A stretch of 64,000 nucleotides of DNA from Alphaproteobacteria bacterium. Its GTDB lineage: Bacteria; Pseudomonadota; Alphaproteobacteria; Micavibrionales; UBA2020. Positions 53,396 through 61,483 of this stretch are shown here, one piece after another (positions within the stretch are counted from its first letter, which is position 1; the number at the start of each line of letters is the position of its first letter). The notes beneath the pieces are model-generated. The model was not told the origin of the DNA. It saw only the letters and a list, made by a program, of their open reading frames with translations, and did no database searches. The position numbers and the translations under genes were made by a program. The stretch lies in contig WGNE01000016.1 of NCBI GenBank assembly GCA_016124645.1, positions 1 to 64,000 on the forward strand, read 5' to 3'.

Positions 53396-53434
53396 GGGCG
53401 GTTTTACCCCGCCCCGGCGCGCGAAAAAAAGTCA

Positions 53435-53472
53435 CCCCCGACCAGACTTCCGGGAAGGGGGCTGGTCGGGGG
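53435..53472. terminator. Strong hairpin, terminator-like on minus strand
   Basis: CCCCCGACCAG...CTGGTCGGGGG 11-bp stem with inner CTTCC/GGAAG; T7 tract starts 4 nt beyond the stem on the minus strand. Confidence 0.5.
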
Positions 53473-53696
53473 CACCGCGCGGTATATATAAAACTTTATA
53501 AAAGACGTTATCGCTTGTTTTGCGGCCCGGGCAGGGCAGCCGCCATTCTTGGACCCGTTGAGACGGAAGAACCATTGTTCTTCTCCCGTCCGGTCGGTGT
53601 CGCGCGTGCGGCGCCGTTTGCCGGAAGGAGCCGGGGAGCGCCGGAAAAGAACGGTTCCGGCCCCCGCGCCAGCGCCTGCATCCCGATAAATTGTAA

Positions 53697-53740
53697 TGGG
53701 ATATATCCCATATCGTCAAGCAGCATTGGGATACATCACG
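53697..53740. promoter_or_regulatory. Candidate operator of XRE/S24 regulator
   Basis: Perfect palindrome TGGGATATATCCCA (53697-53710) and related half site TGGGATACATC starting at 53727 (30 bp apart). Confidence 0.6.
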
Positions 53741-53782
53741 ACTACTCAAGCCTGTGTTGCCTGAATAGTGTACGGGGCTGAA

Positions 53783-54505
53783 ATGTCCAAACTGAAGCAG
53801 AATCTGGAAAAGCTGATGCGACAAAAAGGCCTGTCGCAGAAAGGGCTTGCGGTCAAAGCCGGTCTCAACGAGACGGCTGTGCGCGATATTTTGCGCGGGC
53901 GTTCAAAAGACCCGCAGCTCAGCACCCTGCGCGCGCTGGCCAATGTTTTGCAGTGCAATGTGGAAGATTTCTACCGCGACCTTCCGCTGCCCGGCGCGGG
54001 CGAAAAACCCGGCGTGCGCGACAGCATCTGGCCGCCCGACATCTGCGCGGCGGCGGAAACGCTTTTGCCCTCCGCCGCCAGCGAGATGGTGGTCATCGAC
54101 GAGGTCGATATCGACAACGCGCACGGCATCGAAGCGCTGCGCGCCGGCCGCAAGCACGTGGTGCTGCGCCGCTGGTGCCTGCCGCCCGACTTCCTGCGCC
54201 AGCGCAGCACGGCGGATTTTTCCAAGCTGAAGATCGTCAGCGTCGAAGGCGACGCGATGACGCCCGAATTCCAGCCCGGCGACCGGGTGATGGTGGATAC
54301 CTCCGACGTTCTGCCGACGCCGCCCGGCGTCTTCATCGTCTGGGACGGCATGGGCCTCTCCCTGCGCCGCTGCGAGGTCAGGCCGGGCAGCAGCCCCTCG
54401 CGGCTGGTCTTAAGCGCGGGCAATCCCGACTACGAAAGCCACGAAGTCCCCTTCCGCGAAAGCGTCATCGGCGGCCGCGTCATCGCCAAGTGGCAGTGGC
54501 TGTGA
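53783..54505 (+). CDS. XRE-type HTH regulator with S24/LexA-like C-terminal domain
   Basis: MSKLKQNLEKLMRQKGLSQKGLAVKAGLNETAVRDILRGRSKDPQLSTLRALANVL; SVEGDAMTPEFQPGDRVMVDTSDVLPTPPGVFIVWDGMGLSLRRCEV; ORF could start at 53768. Confidence 0.9.
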   Translation: MSKLKQNLEKLMRQKGLSQKGLAVKAGLNETAVRDILRGRSKDPQLSTLRALANVLQCNVEDFYRDLPLPGAGEKPGVRDSIWPPDICAAAETLLPSAASEMVVIDEVDIDNAHGIEALRAGRKHVVLRRWCLPPDFLRQRSTADFSKLKIVSVEGDAMTPEFQPGDRVMVDTSDVLPTPPGVFIVWDGMGLSLRRCEVRPGSSPSRLVLSAGNPDYESHEVPFRESVIGGRVIAKWQWL

Positions 54506-54522
54506 TGCGCTGAAGCGCGCCG

Positions 54523-54996
54523 TCACTCGTCGCGGCGGCGGTCTTCCTGTTCTCTTGCAACCCGTTCCTGCGCAATTCTTTCCTGACGGCGCGCTTCCTC
54601 TATCTCGCGCTGCAGGTCGCTTTCCGTTTTTTCCGCGGGAACGGCCTCGCGGCTGTCGCCGCCGTTTCCGCTGCCGTTTCCGTTGTTGTCGGGCGGCGGG
54701 GCGGGCGGTTTCTTGGGGGGCTTCGGGGGCGGTTTGGGATCGTCCTCGTAAAGCCCGGTGAAATGCCCCGTGCCGATGACGTCGCCGCCCTTCACGCGCT
54801 CGCTCTCCGGCTTTTCCTGTGGCGGCGCGGCCATGCCGAAATACATGACGGGCCCCACCAGCGGGGTCAGCAGCACAACCAGCGTCCAGGCGGCCTGCCA
54901 GGCCGCGCCGTCTTCATTGTCCGGGCGCCAGATGCGGCGCACCGCCGCGATGCAGAGCAGGATATGGATGACGAGAACGACGGTGAATTGCGTCAT
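54523..54996 (-). CDS. PLD-nuclease N-terminal-type small membrane protein with charged tail
   Basis: MTQFTVVLVIHILLCIAAVRRIWRPDNEDGAAWQAAWTLVVLLTPLVGPVMYFGMAAPP. Confidence 0.65.
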   Translation of the reverse strand: MTQFTVVLVIHILLCIAAVRRIWRPDNEDGAAWQAAWTLVVLLTPLVGPVMYFGMAAPPQEKPESERVKGGDVIGTGHFTGLYEDDPKPPPKPPKKPPAPPPDNNGNGSGNGGDSREAVPAEKTESDLQREIEEARRQERIAQERVAREQEDRRRDE

Positions 54997-55125
54997 GAAA
55001 GGAAAACCCCCCGGCTTTCGGCATATTACGGCCCCCAGCATACCACAGGCGGCTGTCGTGAAAAAAGCCGCCCGGTGAGGGGCGGCTTCTTTCCTGCGGC
55101 GGGAAACCCCGCGGGGGCGTGAGGC

Positions 55126-56949
55126 TTAGGCCTCGTCCCCGTCGGCGTCGTCTTCCGCGGTCTCTTCGTCCTTCTTGGACTTCTTGGCTTTCTTGGGAGC
55201 TTCCTCAGCTTCGTCGGAGGCTTGCGCCCCTTTCTTCTGAAGAGCCGCGCCCAGGATGTCGCCAAGGCTCGCGCCCGAGTCGGAGGAACCGTATTCGGCC
55301 ATGGCCTTCTTGTCCTCGTCGATCTCGCGCTGCTTGATGGAGAGTTCCAGCTTGCGGCCGGAGCGGTCCACCTTGGTGACTTTCGCATCCACCTTCTCGC
55401 CCACGGCGAAGCGGTCGGGGCGTTGCTCCGAACGTTCGCGCGACAGGTCGCTCTTGCGGATGAAGCCGTGGATGCCGTCGTTGACGGAAACCTCGATGCC
55501 CTTGTCGGTCACCGCGGTCACCGTGCAGGTGACGATCGCGCCCTTGCCAAGGCCGCCCAGCGCGTCCGCGAAGGGATCGCTGTCCAGCTGCTTGATGCCG
55601 AGGGAGACGCGCTCCTTGTCGGCATCGATCTCGAGGATCTTGACCTTGACCATGTCGCCTTTCTTGTAGTTCTTGATCGCGTCCTCGCCGGACTCGCTCC
55701 AGGAAAGGTCGGACATGTGGACCATGCCGTCGATCTGGTCGCCGACGCCGACGAAAAGGCCGAACTCGGTGACGTTGCGGATCTCGCCTTCCAGCACGGT
55801 GCCGGGCTTGAAATCGACGGCGAATTTGTCCCACGGGTTCTCCGTGCACTGCTTCAGGCCGAGGCTGATGCGGCGCTTGGTGAGATCGACGTCGAGAACC
55901 TGCACTTCCACTTCCTGGCTGGTCGAGACGATCTTGCCGGGGTGGACGTTCTTCTTGGTCCAGGACATTTCCGAGACGTGGACGAGGCCTTCGATGCCCT
56001 CGGCCAGCTCGACGAACGCGCCGTAGTCCGCGATGTTGGTGACGCGGCCGGTGTAGCGCTGGCCGACGATGAACTTGCCGTCAACCTCTTCCCACGGGTC
56101 GCTTTCCAGCTGCTTCATGCCGAGGCTGATGCGCTGGCTTTCCTCGTTGAAGCGGATGATCTTCACGTTCACGGTCTGGCCGACGGAAAGCACTTCGGTG
56201 GGGTGGTTGATGCGCTTCCACGAGATGTCGGTCACGTGCAGCAACCCGTCCACGCCGCCGAGGTCGATGAAGGCGCCGTAGTCGGTGATGTTCTTGACCA
56301 CGCCTTGCAGCTCCTGGCCTTCCTTCAGGTTGGAAACCAGTTCCGAGCGGGCCTCGGCGCGGCTTTCTTCCAGAACGGCGCGGCGCGAGACGACGATGTT
56401 GCCGCGCGCGCGGTCCATTTTCAGGATCAGGAAGGGCTGCGGGGTGCCGAACAGCGGGGAGATGTCGCGCACGGGGCGGATATCCACCTGCGAGCCGGGC
56501 AGGAAGGCCACGGCGCCGTTGAGATCGACCGTGAAGCCGCCCTTGACGCGGCCGAAGATGACGCCGGTGACGCGTTCGTTGGCCTTGTGCTGCTTTTCCA
56601 GCTGGACCCAGCTTTCCTCGCGGCGGGCTTTCTCGCGCGAGAGAACGGCTTCGCCGTCCTTGTTTTCCATGCGTTCGACATAGACTTCGACCTTGTCGCC
56701 CATCTTGATCTCGGCGCGCGCGCCGGCGGCGCCGAATTCGCGCAGGGGAACGCGGCCTTCGGATTTCAGGCCGACGTCGAGGGTGACGAAGTCGTCGTCG
56801 AGGCCGACGACGGTGCCTTCGACGACGGCGCCTTCGAAGGATTTGATATCCTTCAGGGTCTCGTCGAGCATGTTTTCGAAGCTGTCGCTTTCGCCCGTGA
56901 TCTCTTTCACGGAAATATCATCGATAATTTTTGCGGCTACTTTTGCCAT
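55126..56949 (-). CDS. rpsA: 30S ribosomal protein S1
   Basis: Multiple S1 domains (GTVVGLDDDFVTLDVGLKSEGRVPLREF, GVVKNITDYGAFIDLGGVDGLLHVTDISWKRINHP); start at 56949. Confidence 0.97.
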   Translation of the reverse strand: MAKVAAKIIDDISVKEITGESDSFENMLDETLKDIKSFEGAVVEGTVVGLDDDFVTLDVGLKSEGRVPLREFGAAGARAEIKMGDKVEVYVERMENKDGEAVLSREKARREESWVQLEKQHKANERVTGVIFGRVKGGFTVDLNGAVAFLPGSQVDIRPVRDISPLFGTPQPFLILKMDRARGNIVVSRRAVLEESRAEARSELVSNLKEGQELQGVVKNITDYGAFIDLGGVDGLLHVTDISWKRINHPTEVLSVGQTVNVKIIRFNEESQRISLGMKQLESDPWEEVDGKFIVGQRYTGRVTNIADYGAFVELAEGIEGLVHVSEMSWTKKNVHPGKIVSTSQEVEVQVLDVDLTKRRISLGLKQCTENPWDKFAVDFKPGTVLEGEIRNVTEFGLFVGVGDQIDGMVHMSDLSWSESGEDAIKNYKKGDMVKVKILEIDADKERVSLGIKQLDSDPFADALGGLGKGAIVTCTVTAVTDKGIEVSVNDGIHGFIRKSDLSRERSEQRPDRFAVGEKVDAKVTKVDRSGRKLELSIKQREIDEDKKAMAEYGSSDSGASLGDILGAALQKKGAQASDEAEEAPKKAKKSKKDEETAEDDADGDEA

Positions 56950-57198
56950 GGGTAGGTTCTCACTTTCGTCAGGCATGCCGCATCCGGTCATTGCGGGGCG
57001 GTCATGCGCTGTTTTGTAAAATACGGAAAGGGGGCTGCCATGCGGCACCCGGGCCCCGGTTCCGTTGACTGCAAGTGATAGGGGGGATGGGGGCAAGAGT
57101 CAACCTGAATCAGGCCCGAAACGGCCTGAAAGAGGCTGAAAACACAGGAAAACTTCTAAAAACGGGGGTAAAACGGGCGAAAAGGGGGAAAAACGGCC

Positions 57199-58014
57199 TC
57201 AGACCGCCATTTTTTCGGCCTTGGTCGCGGCCGCGCCGCCGCTGCCGCCGCCCGAAGACGAACCCGCCGTACCGGCGGTTTCCGCCGTCTCGGCGAGGAA
57301 CTGGGCGCGGATGACGCCGATCGCCTCTTCCAGCGTTTCGGCGGGGGTGAGGCCCGTGGTGTCGAGGATATAGGCGTCATCGGCCGCCAGCGTGGGGGCG
57401 ATGCTGCGGGTCTGGTCGCGCTGGTCGCGGCGCTTGATGTCTTCCAGCACGGTCTCGAAACTGGTGGTCTCGAAGCCCTGCTGCAGCTCGATGAAGCGGC
57501 GGCGGGCGCGCTCATCGACCGAAGCGGTGATGAAGAACTTGATGTCGGCGTCAGGGCAGACCACGGAGCCGATGTCGCGCCCGTCCAGCACCGCGCCGCC
57601 GACGTAGCCGGGCGGGTTGACGGCGAAGGCGCGCTGGTATTCCAGCAGGGCCTGGCGTACTTGCGGCAGGGCGGCGACCTTGGAGGCGCCTTCGGAAACT
57701 TCGGGGGTGCGCAGCAGGGGGTTGGACAAAAGCTCGGGCGTCAGGTTGCGCTTGATGATGTTGATGGCGGGCTCCACATCCGTCCATTGCGCGGGGTCGC
57801 CGCCGATTTCAAGGGTCGCCATGGCGACGGCGCGGTAGAGCGCGCCCGTGTCGAGATAGGCATAGCCGAGACGGTCGGCGAGGCGCTTGGCGAGCGTGCC
57901 CTTGCCCGAAGCGGCGGGGCCGTCCACCGCGATCACGATGCGACGCGCGCCGGGCACGGCATCCGTATTGGAGGAGGGCAGGAAATCGGTTTTGCGGAAA
58001 CTGATGATGGACAT
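57199..58014 (-). CDS. cmk: Cytidylate kinase
   Basis: IVIAVDGPAASGKGTLAKRLADRLGYAYLDTGALYRAVAM...GRDIGSVVCPDADIKFFITASVDERARRR. Confidence 0.97.
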   Translation of the reverse strand: MSIISFRKTDFLPSSNTDAVPGARRIVIAVDGPAASGKGTLAKRLADRLGYAYLDTGALYRAVAMATLEIGGDPAQWTDVEPAINIIKRNLTPELLSNPLLRTPEVSEGASKVAALPQVRQALLEYQRAFAVNPPGYVGGAVLDGRDIGSVVCPDADIKFFITASVDERARRRFIELQQGFETTSFETVLEDIKRRDQRDQTRSIAPTLAADDAYILDTTGLTPAETLEEAIGVIRAQFLAETAETAGTAGSSSGGGSGGAAATKAEKMAV

Positions 58015-58260
58015 GTGAAGATACCCCCGAAATACGCGCTGCTTTACTGTGATGTCCCGTGCAAAATAGCAAAAACAAACGTTAATAATCCATTACTTAA
58101 TTATTAACATAATATTAAAAAAGGAACAAGATGAAAAATAAGTATTTGTAATTAAAGCGTAAATCAGGACGTGGGGACGGCAAAAGTTAACGATTTTTCC
58201 CGGAACCCGTCACGAATCGCCGCGCGGGCGGGATTTCGCGGGATGCAGGCTTTTCGTAAA

Positions 58261-58287
58261 TTGACAGGGCGTGCTCTTTTCTATAAT
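58261..58287 (+). promoter_or_regulatory. Sigma70-like promoter
   Basis: TTGACA-15-TATAAT upstream of 58348. Confidence 0.5.
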
Positions 58288-58347
58288 TGTCTTTTTCATC
58301 CGTTTTTCATGCCGCCGCGCCCTCAAGTACGAGGGGACGGCTTTTCA

Positions 58348-59001
58348 ATGAAAGGTTTTTTCATGCCCCGGCAAGACGCCCCCGAACACAACACGGCCAA
58401 AAACGATAACGTCAAAAATGGCAAGGGCCGCCTCATCCTCGTCAGCGGCTTGTCCGGCGCGGGCAAATCGACGCTGGCGCGCAGCCTTGCGGCGGCGCTG
58501 CCGGACGCCGTGCTGCTCGACAGCGACGTGATGCGCAAGGAGCTTTACGGCGTGCCCCCGACGCAGAAACTGCCCGAGGAAGCCTATGCCTGGGAATTCA
58601 CCAAAAAGCTCATCGCCGAAACCGAGCGCCGCATCGCGCAAGCCGTGGGCGAAGGCAAGACCGTGGTGCAGACCGTCGTCCTCGTGCGCGAGGAGCAGCG
58701 CGAAAGGCAGGAGGAATTCGCCCGTTCCCTCGGCGCGGATTTTCAGGGGCTCTGGCTGCAGGCCGAGGTCGCCACGCTTTTCAAGCGCGTGAGCGCGCGC
58801 AAGAACGACGCTTCGGATGCGGGGGTCGAGATGGTGGAACGCCAGTCCGACGGTTTTTCCGGTTCCTTCGGCGGCTCATGGGCCGTGCTGGATGCCGCAG
58901 GCACGCCGGACGAGGTGCTGCAGCAGGCGCTGGACGTCGTTTCCCCCGTCAAAAAACCCGTGCAAAAAACGCCCAAAACCGCCGGCCCTTCCTCCCCGTA
59001 A
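58348..59001 (+). CDS. AAA/P-loop small-molecule or polynucleotide kinase-like protein
   Basis: GRLILVSGLSGAGKSTLARSLAAALPDAVLLDSDVMRKELYGVPP; start uncertain (58348 or 58363). Confidence 0.8.
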   Translation: MKGFFMPRQDAPEHNTAKNDNVKNGKGRLILVSGLSGAGKSTLARSLAAALPDAVLLDSDVMRKELYGVPPTQKLPEEAYAWEFTKKLIAETERRIAQAVGEGKTVVQTVVLVREEQRERQEEFARSLGADFQGLWLQAEVATLFKRVSARKNDASDAGVEMVERQSDGFSGSFGGSWAVLDAAGTPDEVLQQALDVVSPVKKPVQKTPKTAGPSSP

Positions 59002-59098
59002 GGGTTCGACTTGTATCTATTACAAACAGGCTTCGCACCGCGCACGCCCGAAAAGTGGTAGAATATAAGGAAGATCAGGCTTTTCATCAGGGGGAGAG

Positions 59099-59404
59099 AT
59101 GGAACAGCAGGCCAGGCCGCATCTGAAACCCTATCTTTGGGCCGCCGTGTTTTCCGGCGGGGTCATCGGCCTTGCGCTGTTCTGGTTTTTGCGCGCGGGC
59201 GACAAGGCGGTCTTCGCCAGTATCCTCTACAGCACCGTCGCCCTCTTTCTTTCCGGCTTGCTTGTCTTTTTCGCCGGGGTTTTCACGAAGGGCGCGGCGC
59301 GCGAGAAATACCGCCGGCTCGGCATCGGCCTCATGGTCGCGGCGGCCATGCCCTTTCCGGTCGCGTGGTTCATCGCGCAGGCGGGGTTTTTCCTCTCGCG
59401 GTGA
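59099..59404 (+). CDS. Hypothetical small membrane protein
   Basis: 101 aa, about three TM segments. Confidence 0.6.
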   Translation: MEQQARPHLKPYLWAAVFSGGVIGLALFWFLRAGDKAVFASILYSTVALFLSGLLVFFAGVFTKGAAREKYRRLGIGLMVAAAMPFPVAWFIAQAGFFLSR

Positions 59405-59410
59405 AAAGGC

Positions 59411-60751
59411 TCAGGCAGGCTCTTGCAGTTGCGCGCCCAGCGCGTTCATCAACGCCGCGAAGTTCGGGAAGCTGGTGGCGATGGGTTCGGCGTCGTCCAC
59501 CATCACCGGCTCGCGCGTCGCCATGCCCATGACGAGGAAGCTCATGGCGATGCGGTGGTCGAGCCCGGTCTCGATGCCGCAGCCGCCCGCGGGTTTCTCC
59601 TTGCCCGCCGTGCCGTGGACCGTCAAATCGTCCTCCCCCATCTCCGCCAGCACGCCCGCGGCGGTGAGGCCTTTCGCGATGGCCAGCAGCCGGTCGCTTT
59701 CCTTCACGCGCAGTTCGGCGAGGTCGGACATATGGGTGTTGCCCTCCGCGAAGCTGGCGGCGACGGATAAAATCGGAAACTCGTCGATCATCGAGGGCAC
59801 GCGCGCGGGCGGCACGGTCACGCCTTTCAACGCGCTGGAGCGCGCGCGGATATCCGCCACCGGCTCGCCCGAAACTTCGCGGAAATTCTCGAAGGCCAGA
59901 TCCGCGCCCATTTCCTTCAGCGTGTCGTAAAGCCCGGTGCGCGCGGGATTGACCAGCACATTGGGCGCCAGTACGTCCGATTCCGGCGTGATGAGCGCGG
60001 CCACGACGATGAAAGCGGCGGAGCTGGGGTCCGCCGGCACCGCGATGTCCTGCGCGGTCAGTTTCGGGAACCCCTCCAGTGTGATGGCGTTGCAGCCCTC
60101 CGGCGTTTTTTGCGTGTCGATTTTTGCGCCGAAATAGGCCAGCAGCCGCTCCGTATGGTCGCGGGTGGGCTTGTGTTCGATGACGGTGGTCTTGCCTTCC
60201 GCATGCAGGCCCGCCAGAAGAATGGCGGATTTCACCTGCGCCGAGGCGACGGGCAATGTGTATTCGATGCCGCGCAGCTTCGCGCCACCCGTGATGCGGA
60301 TGGGCATCTTGTCGCCGTTGGTCGCCTCGAACTGGCCGCCCATTTGCGAGAGCGGCTTGATGACCCGCCCCATCGGGCGGCGGCTCAGGGAATCGTCCCC
60401 CGTGAAGGTGACGGTGAGCGGATAGCCCGACACGACGCCCATCAACAACCGCGCCGAGGTGCCGCTGTTGCCGAGATAGACGGTATTGCGCGGGCTTTGC
60501 AGCGGCGCGTCCCCCATGCCGGTGATGCGCCACGCGCCGCCGGGCGCTGAAGGCCGCTCGATCTTCGCGCCCATGGCTTCGAGCGCGCCCGCGGTGCAGA
60601 TGACGTCCTCCCCCTCCAGCAAACCGGTCACGGTGGTGACGCCATGCGCCAGCGCGCCGAACATCAGCGAGCGGTGGGAGATGGATTTGTCGCCCGGCAC
60701 GCGGGCCTGCCCCTTCAGCCCGGGCGCGGGGCGGGATACGAGACTTGTCAT
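59411..60751 (-). CDS. aroA: 3-phosphoshikimate 1-carboxyvinyltransferase
   Basis: VPGDKSISHRSLMFGALAHG, LGNSGTSARLLMG, RVKESDRL, DHRIAMSFLVMG. Confidence 0.97.
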   Translation of the reverse strand: MTSLVSRPAPGLKGQARVPGDKSISHRSLMFGALAHGVTTVTGLLEGEDVICTAGALEAMGAKIERPSAPGGAWRITGMGDAPLQSPRNTVYLGNSGTSARLLMGVVSGYPLTVTFTGDDSLSRRPMGRVIKPLSQMGGQFEATNGDKMPIRITGGAKLRGIEYTLPVASAQVKSAILLAGLHAEGKTTVIEHKPTRDHTERLLAYFGAKIDTQKTPEGCNAITLEGFPKLTAQDIAVPADPSSAAFIVVAALITPESDVLAPNVLVNPARTGLYDTLKEMGADLAFENFREVSGEPVADIRARSSALKGVTVPPARVPSMIDEFPILSVAASFAEGNTHMSDLAELRVKESDRLLAIAKGLTAAGVLAEMGEDDLTVHGTAGKEKPAGGCGIETGLDHRIAMSFLVMGMATREPVMVDDAEPIATSFPNFAALMNALGAQLQEPA

Positions 60752-60802
60752 GCCGCCATCATAGCCCAAGCCGGGGCGGGCGCGCCAGAGGCGCGAGGCG
60801 AC

Positions 60803-61144
60803 CTAGCGCCTGTAAATGATGTCCTGCGCCCAGCCCTTGATCTTTTTTCCGGCGGCGGCGACGGGACCGCGCGTCTTGTCCAGCCGCGCCTTGGTTTCGT
60901 CGTTGGTCTCGATGCGGGCGACGAAGGGCAGGGCCAGCAGCTTGCCGCGCAGGCTGTCCGTCAGCGTGCCGCTCATGTTCCAGGCCTGCGGGCGGCCGGA
61001 TATGCCGGCGACGAGATCCTTCGGCGCTTCCTCGTGCACGACTTGTTCGACTTTTTCGCGGCATTCCTCGTTGTAGCGCGCGGCCGCGCCGGTGAAAATG
61101 CGGCGCAGGCCCGCGCTCTTGAAATGAACCGTATAGCCTTCCAT
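60803..61144 (-). CDS. Hypothetical protein
   Basis: 113-aa ORF MEGYTVHFKSAGLRRIFTGAAARYNEECREKVEQVV... Confidence 0.55.
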   Translation of the reverse strand: MEGYTVHFKSAGLRRIFTGAAARYNEECREKVEQVVHEEAPKDLVAGISGRPQAWNMSGTLTDSLRGKLLALPFVARIETNDETKARLDKTRGPVAAAGKKIKGWAQDIIYRR

Positions 61145-61412
61145 GTGGTTGCTTCCTTATAAGAAAACGACGTGCGTGCGCGGAAAACGCCCCGCGTTCG
61201 GGCCGGTGTTGTTGTTCGATGTATGTCGGGGAGTTGTGCCGGTTTGCGCCATGTGCCTTGTCCTTGCGAAAGCAGCCGCCGTCAAGACAAGCGGTGAACC
61301 ATTCACCTTATCCGCGGGGCTGTTTTTGCAGGTTGTGCCGGTTGAGATGACAGGGCGTGAAACCAGAATTGGGAAAACCGCCCGGTCCCGTTCATGCACA
61401 TTGCATATGCAT

Positions 61413-61442
61413 TTTATAGACGATTCTCGATAGTTATGTCAA
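61413..61442 (-). promoter_or_regulatory. TTGACATAA-type promoter
   Basis: Reverse strand TTGACA-18-TATAAA; GATTC at 61422-61426 in the spacer; palindrome TGCATATGCA at 61402-61411 just downstream. Confidence 0.6.
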
Positions 61443-61483
61443 GCGAAACAGCGGACGGCTTGAGAAGCGGGGGGGAAGGGAAG

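Noticed and set aside
61157-61399. 80-aa minus ORF downstream of the 61413-61442 promoter
   Set aside because: No RBS, no family resemblance, start almost at the predicted TSS; kept only as possible leader/sRNA region.
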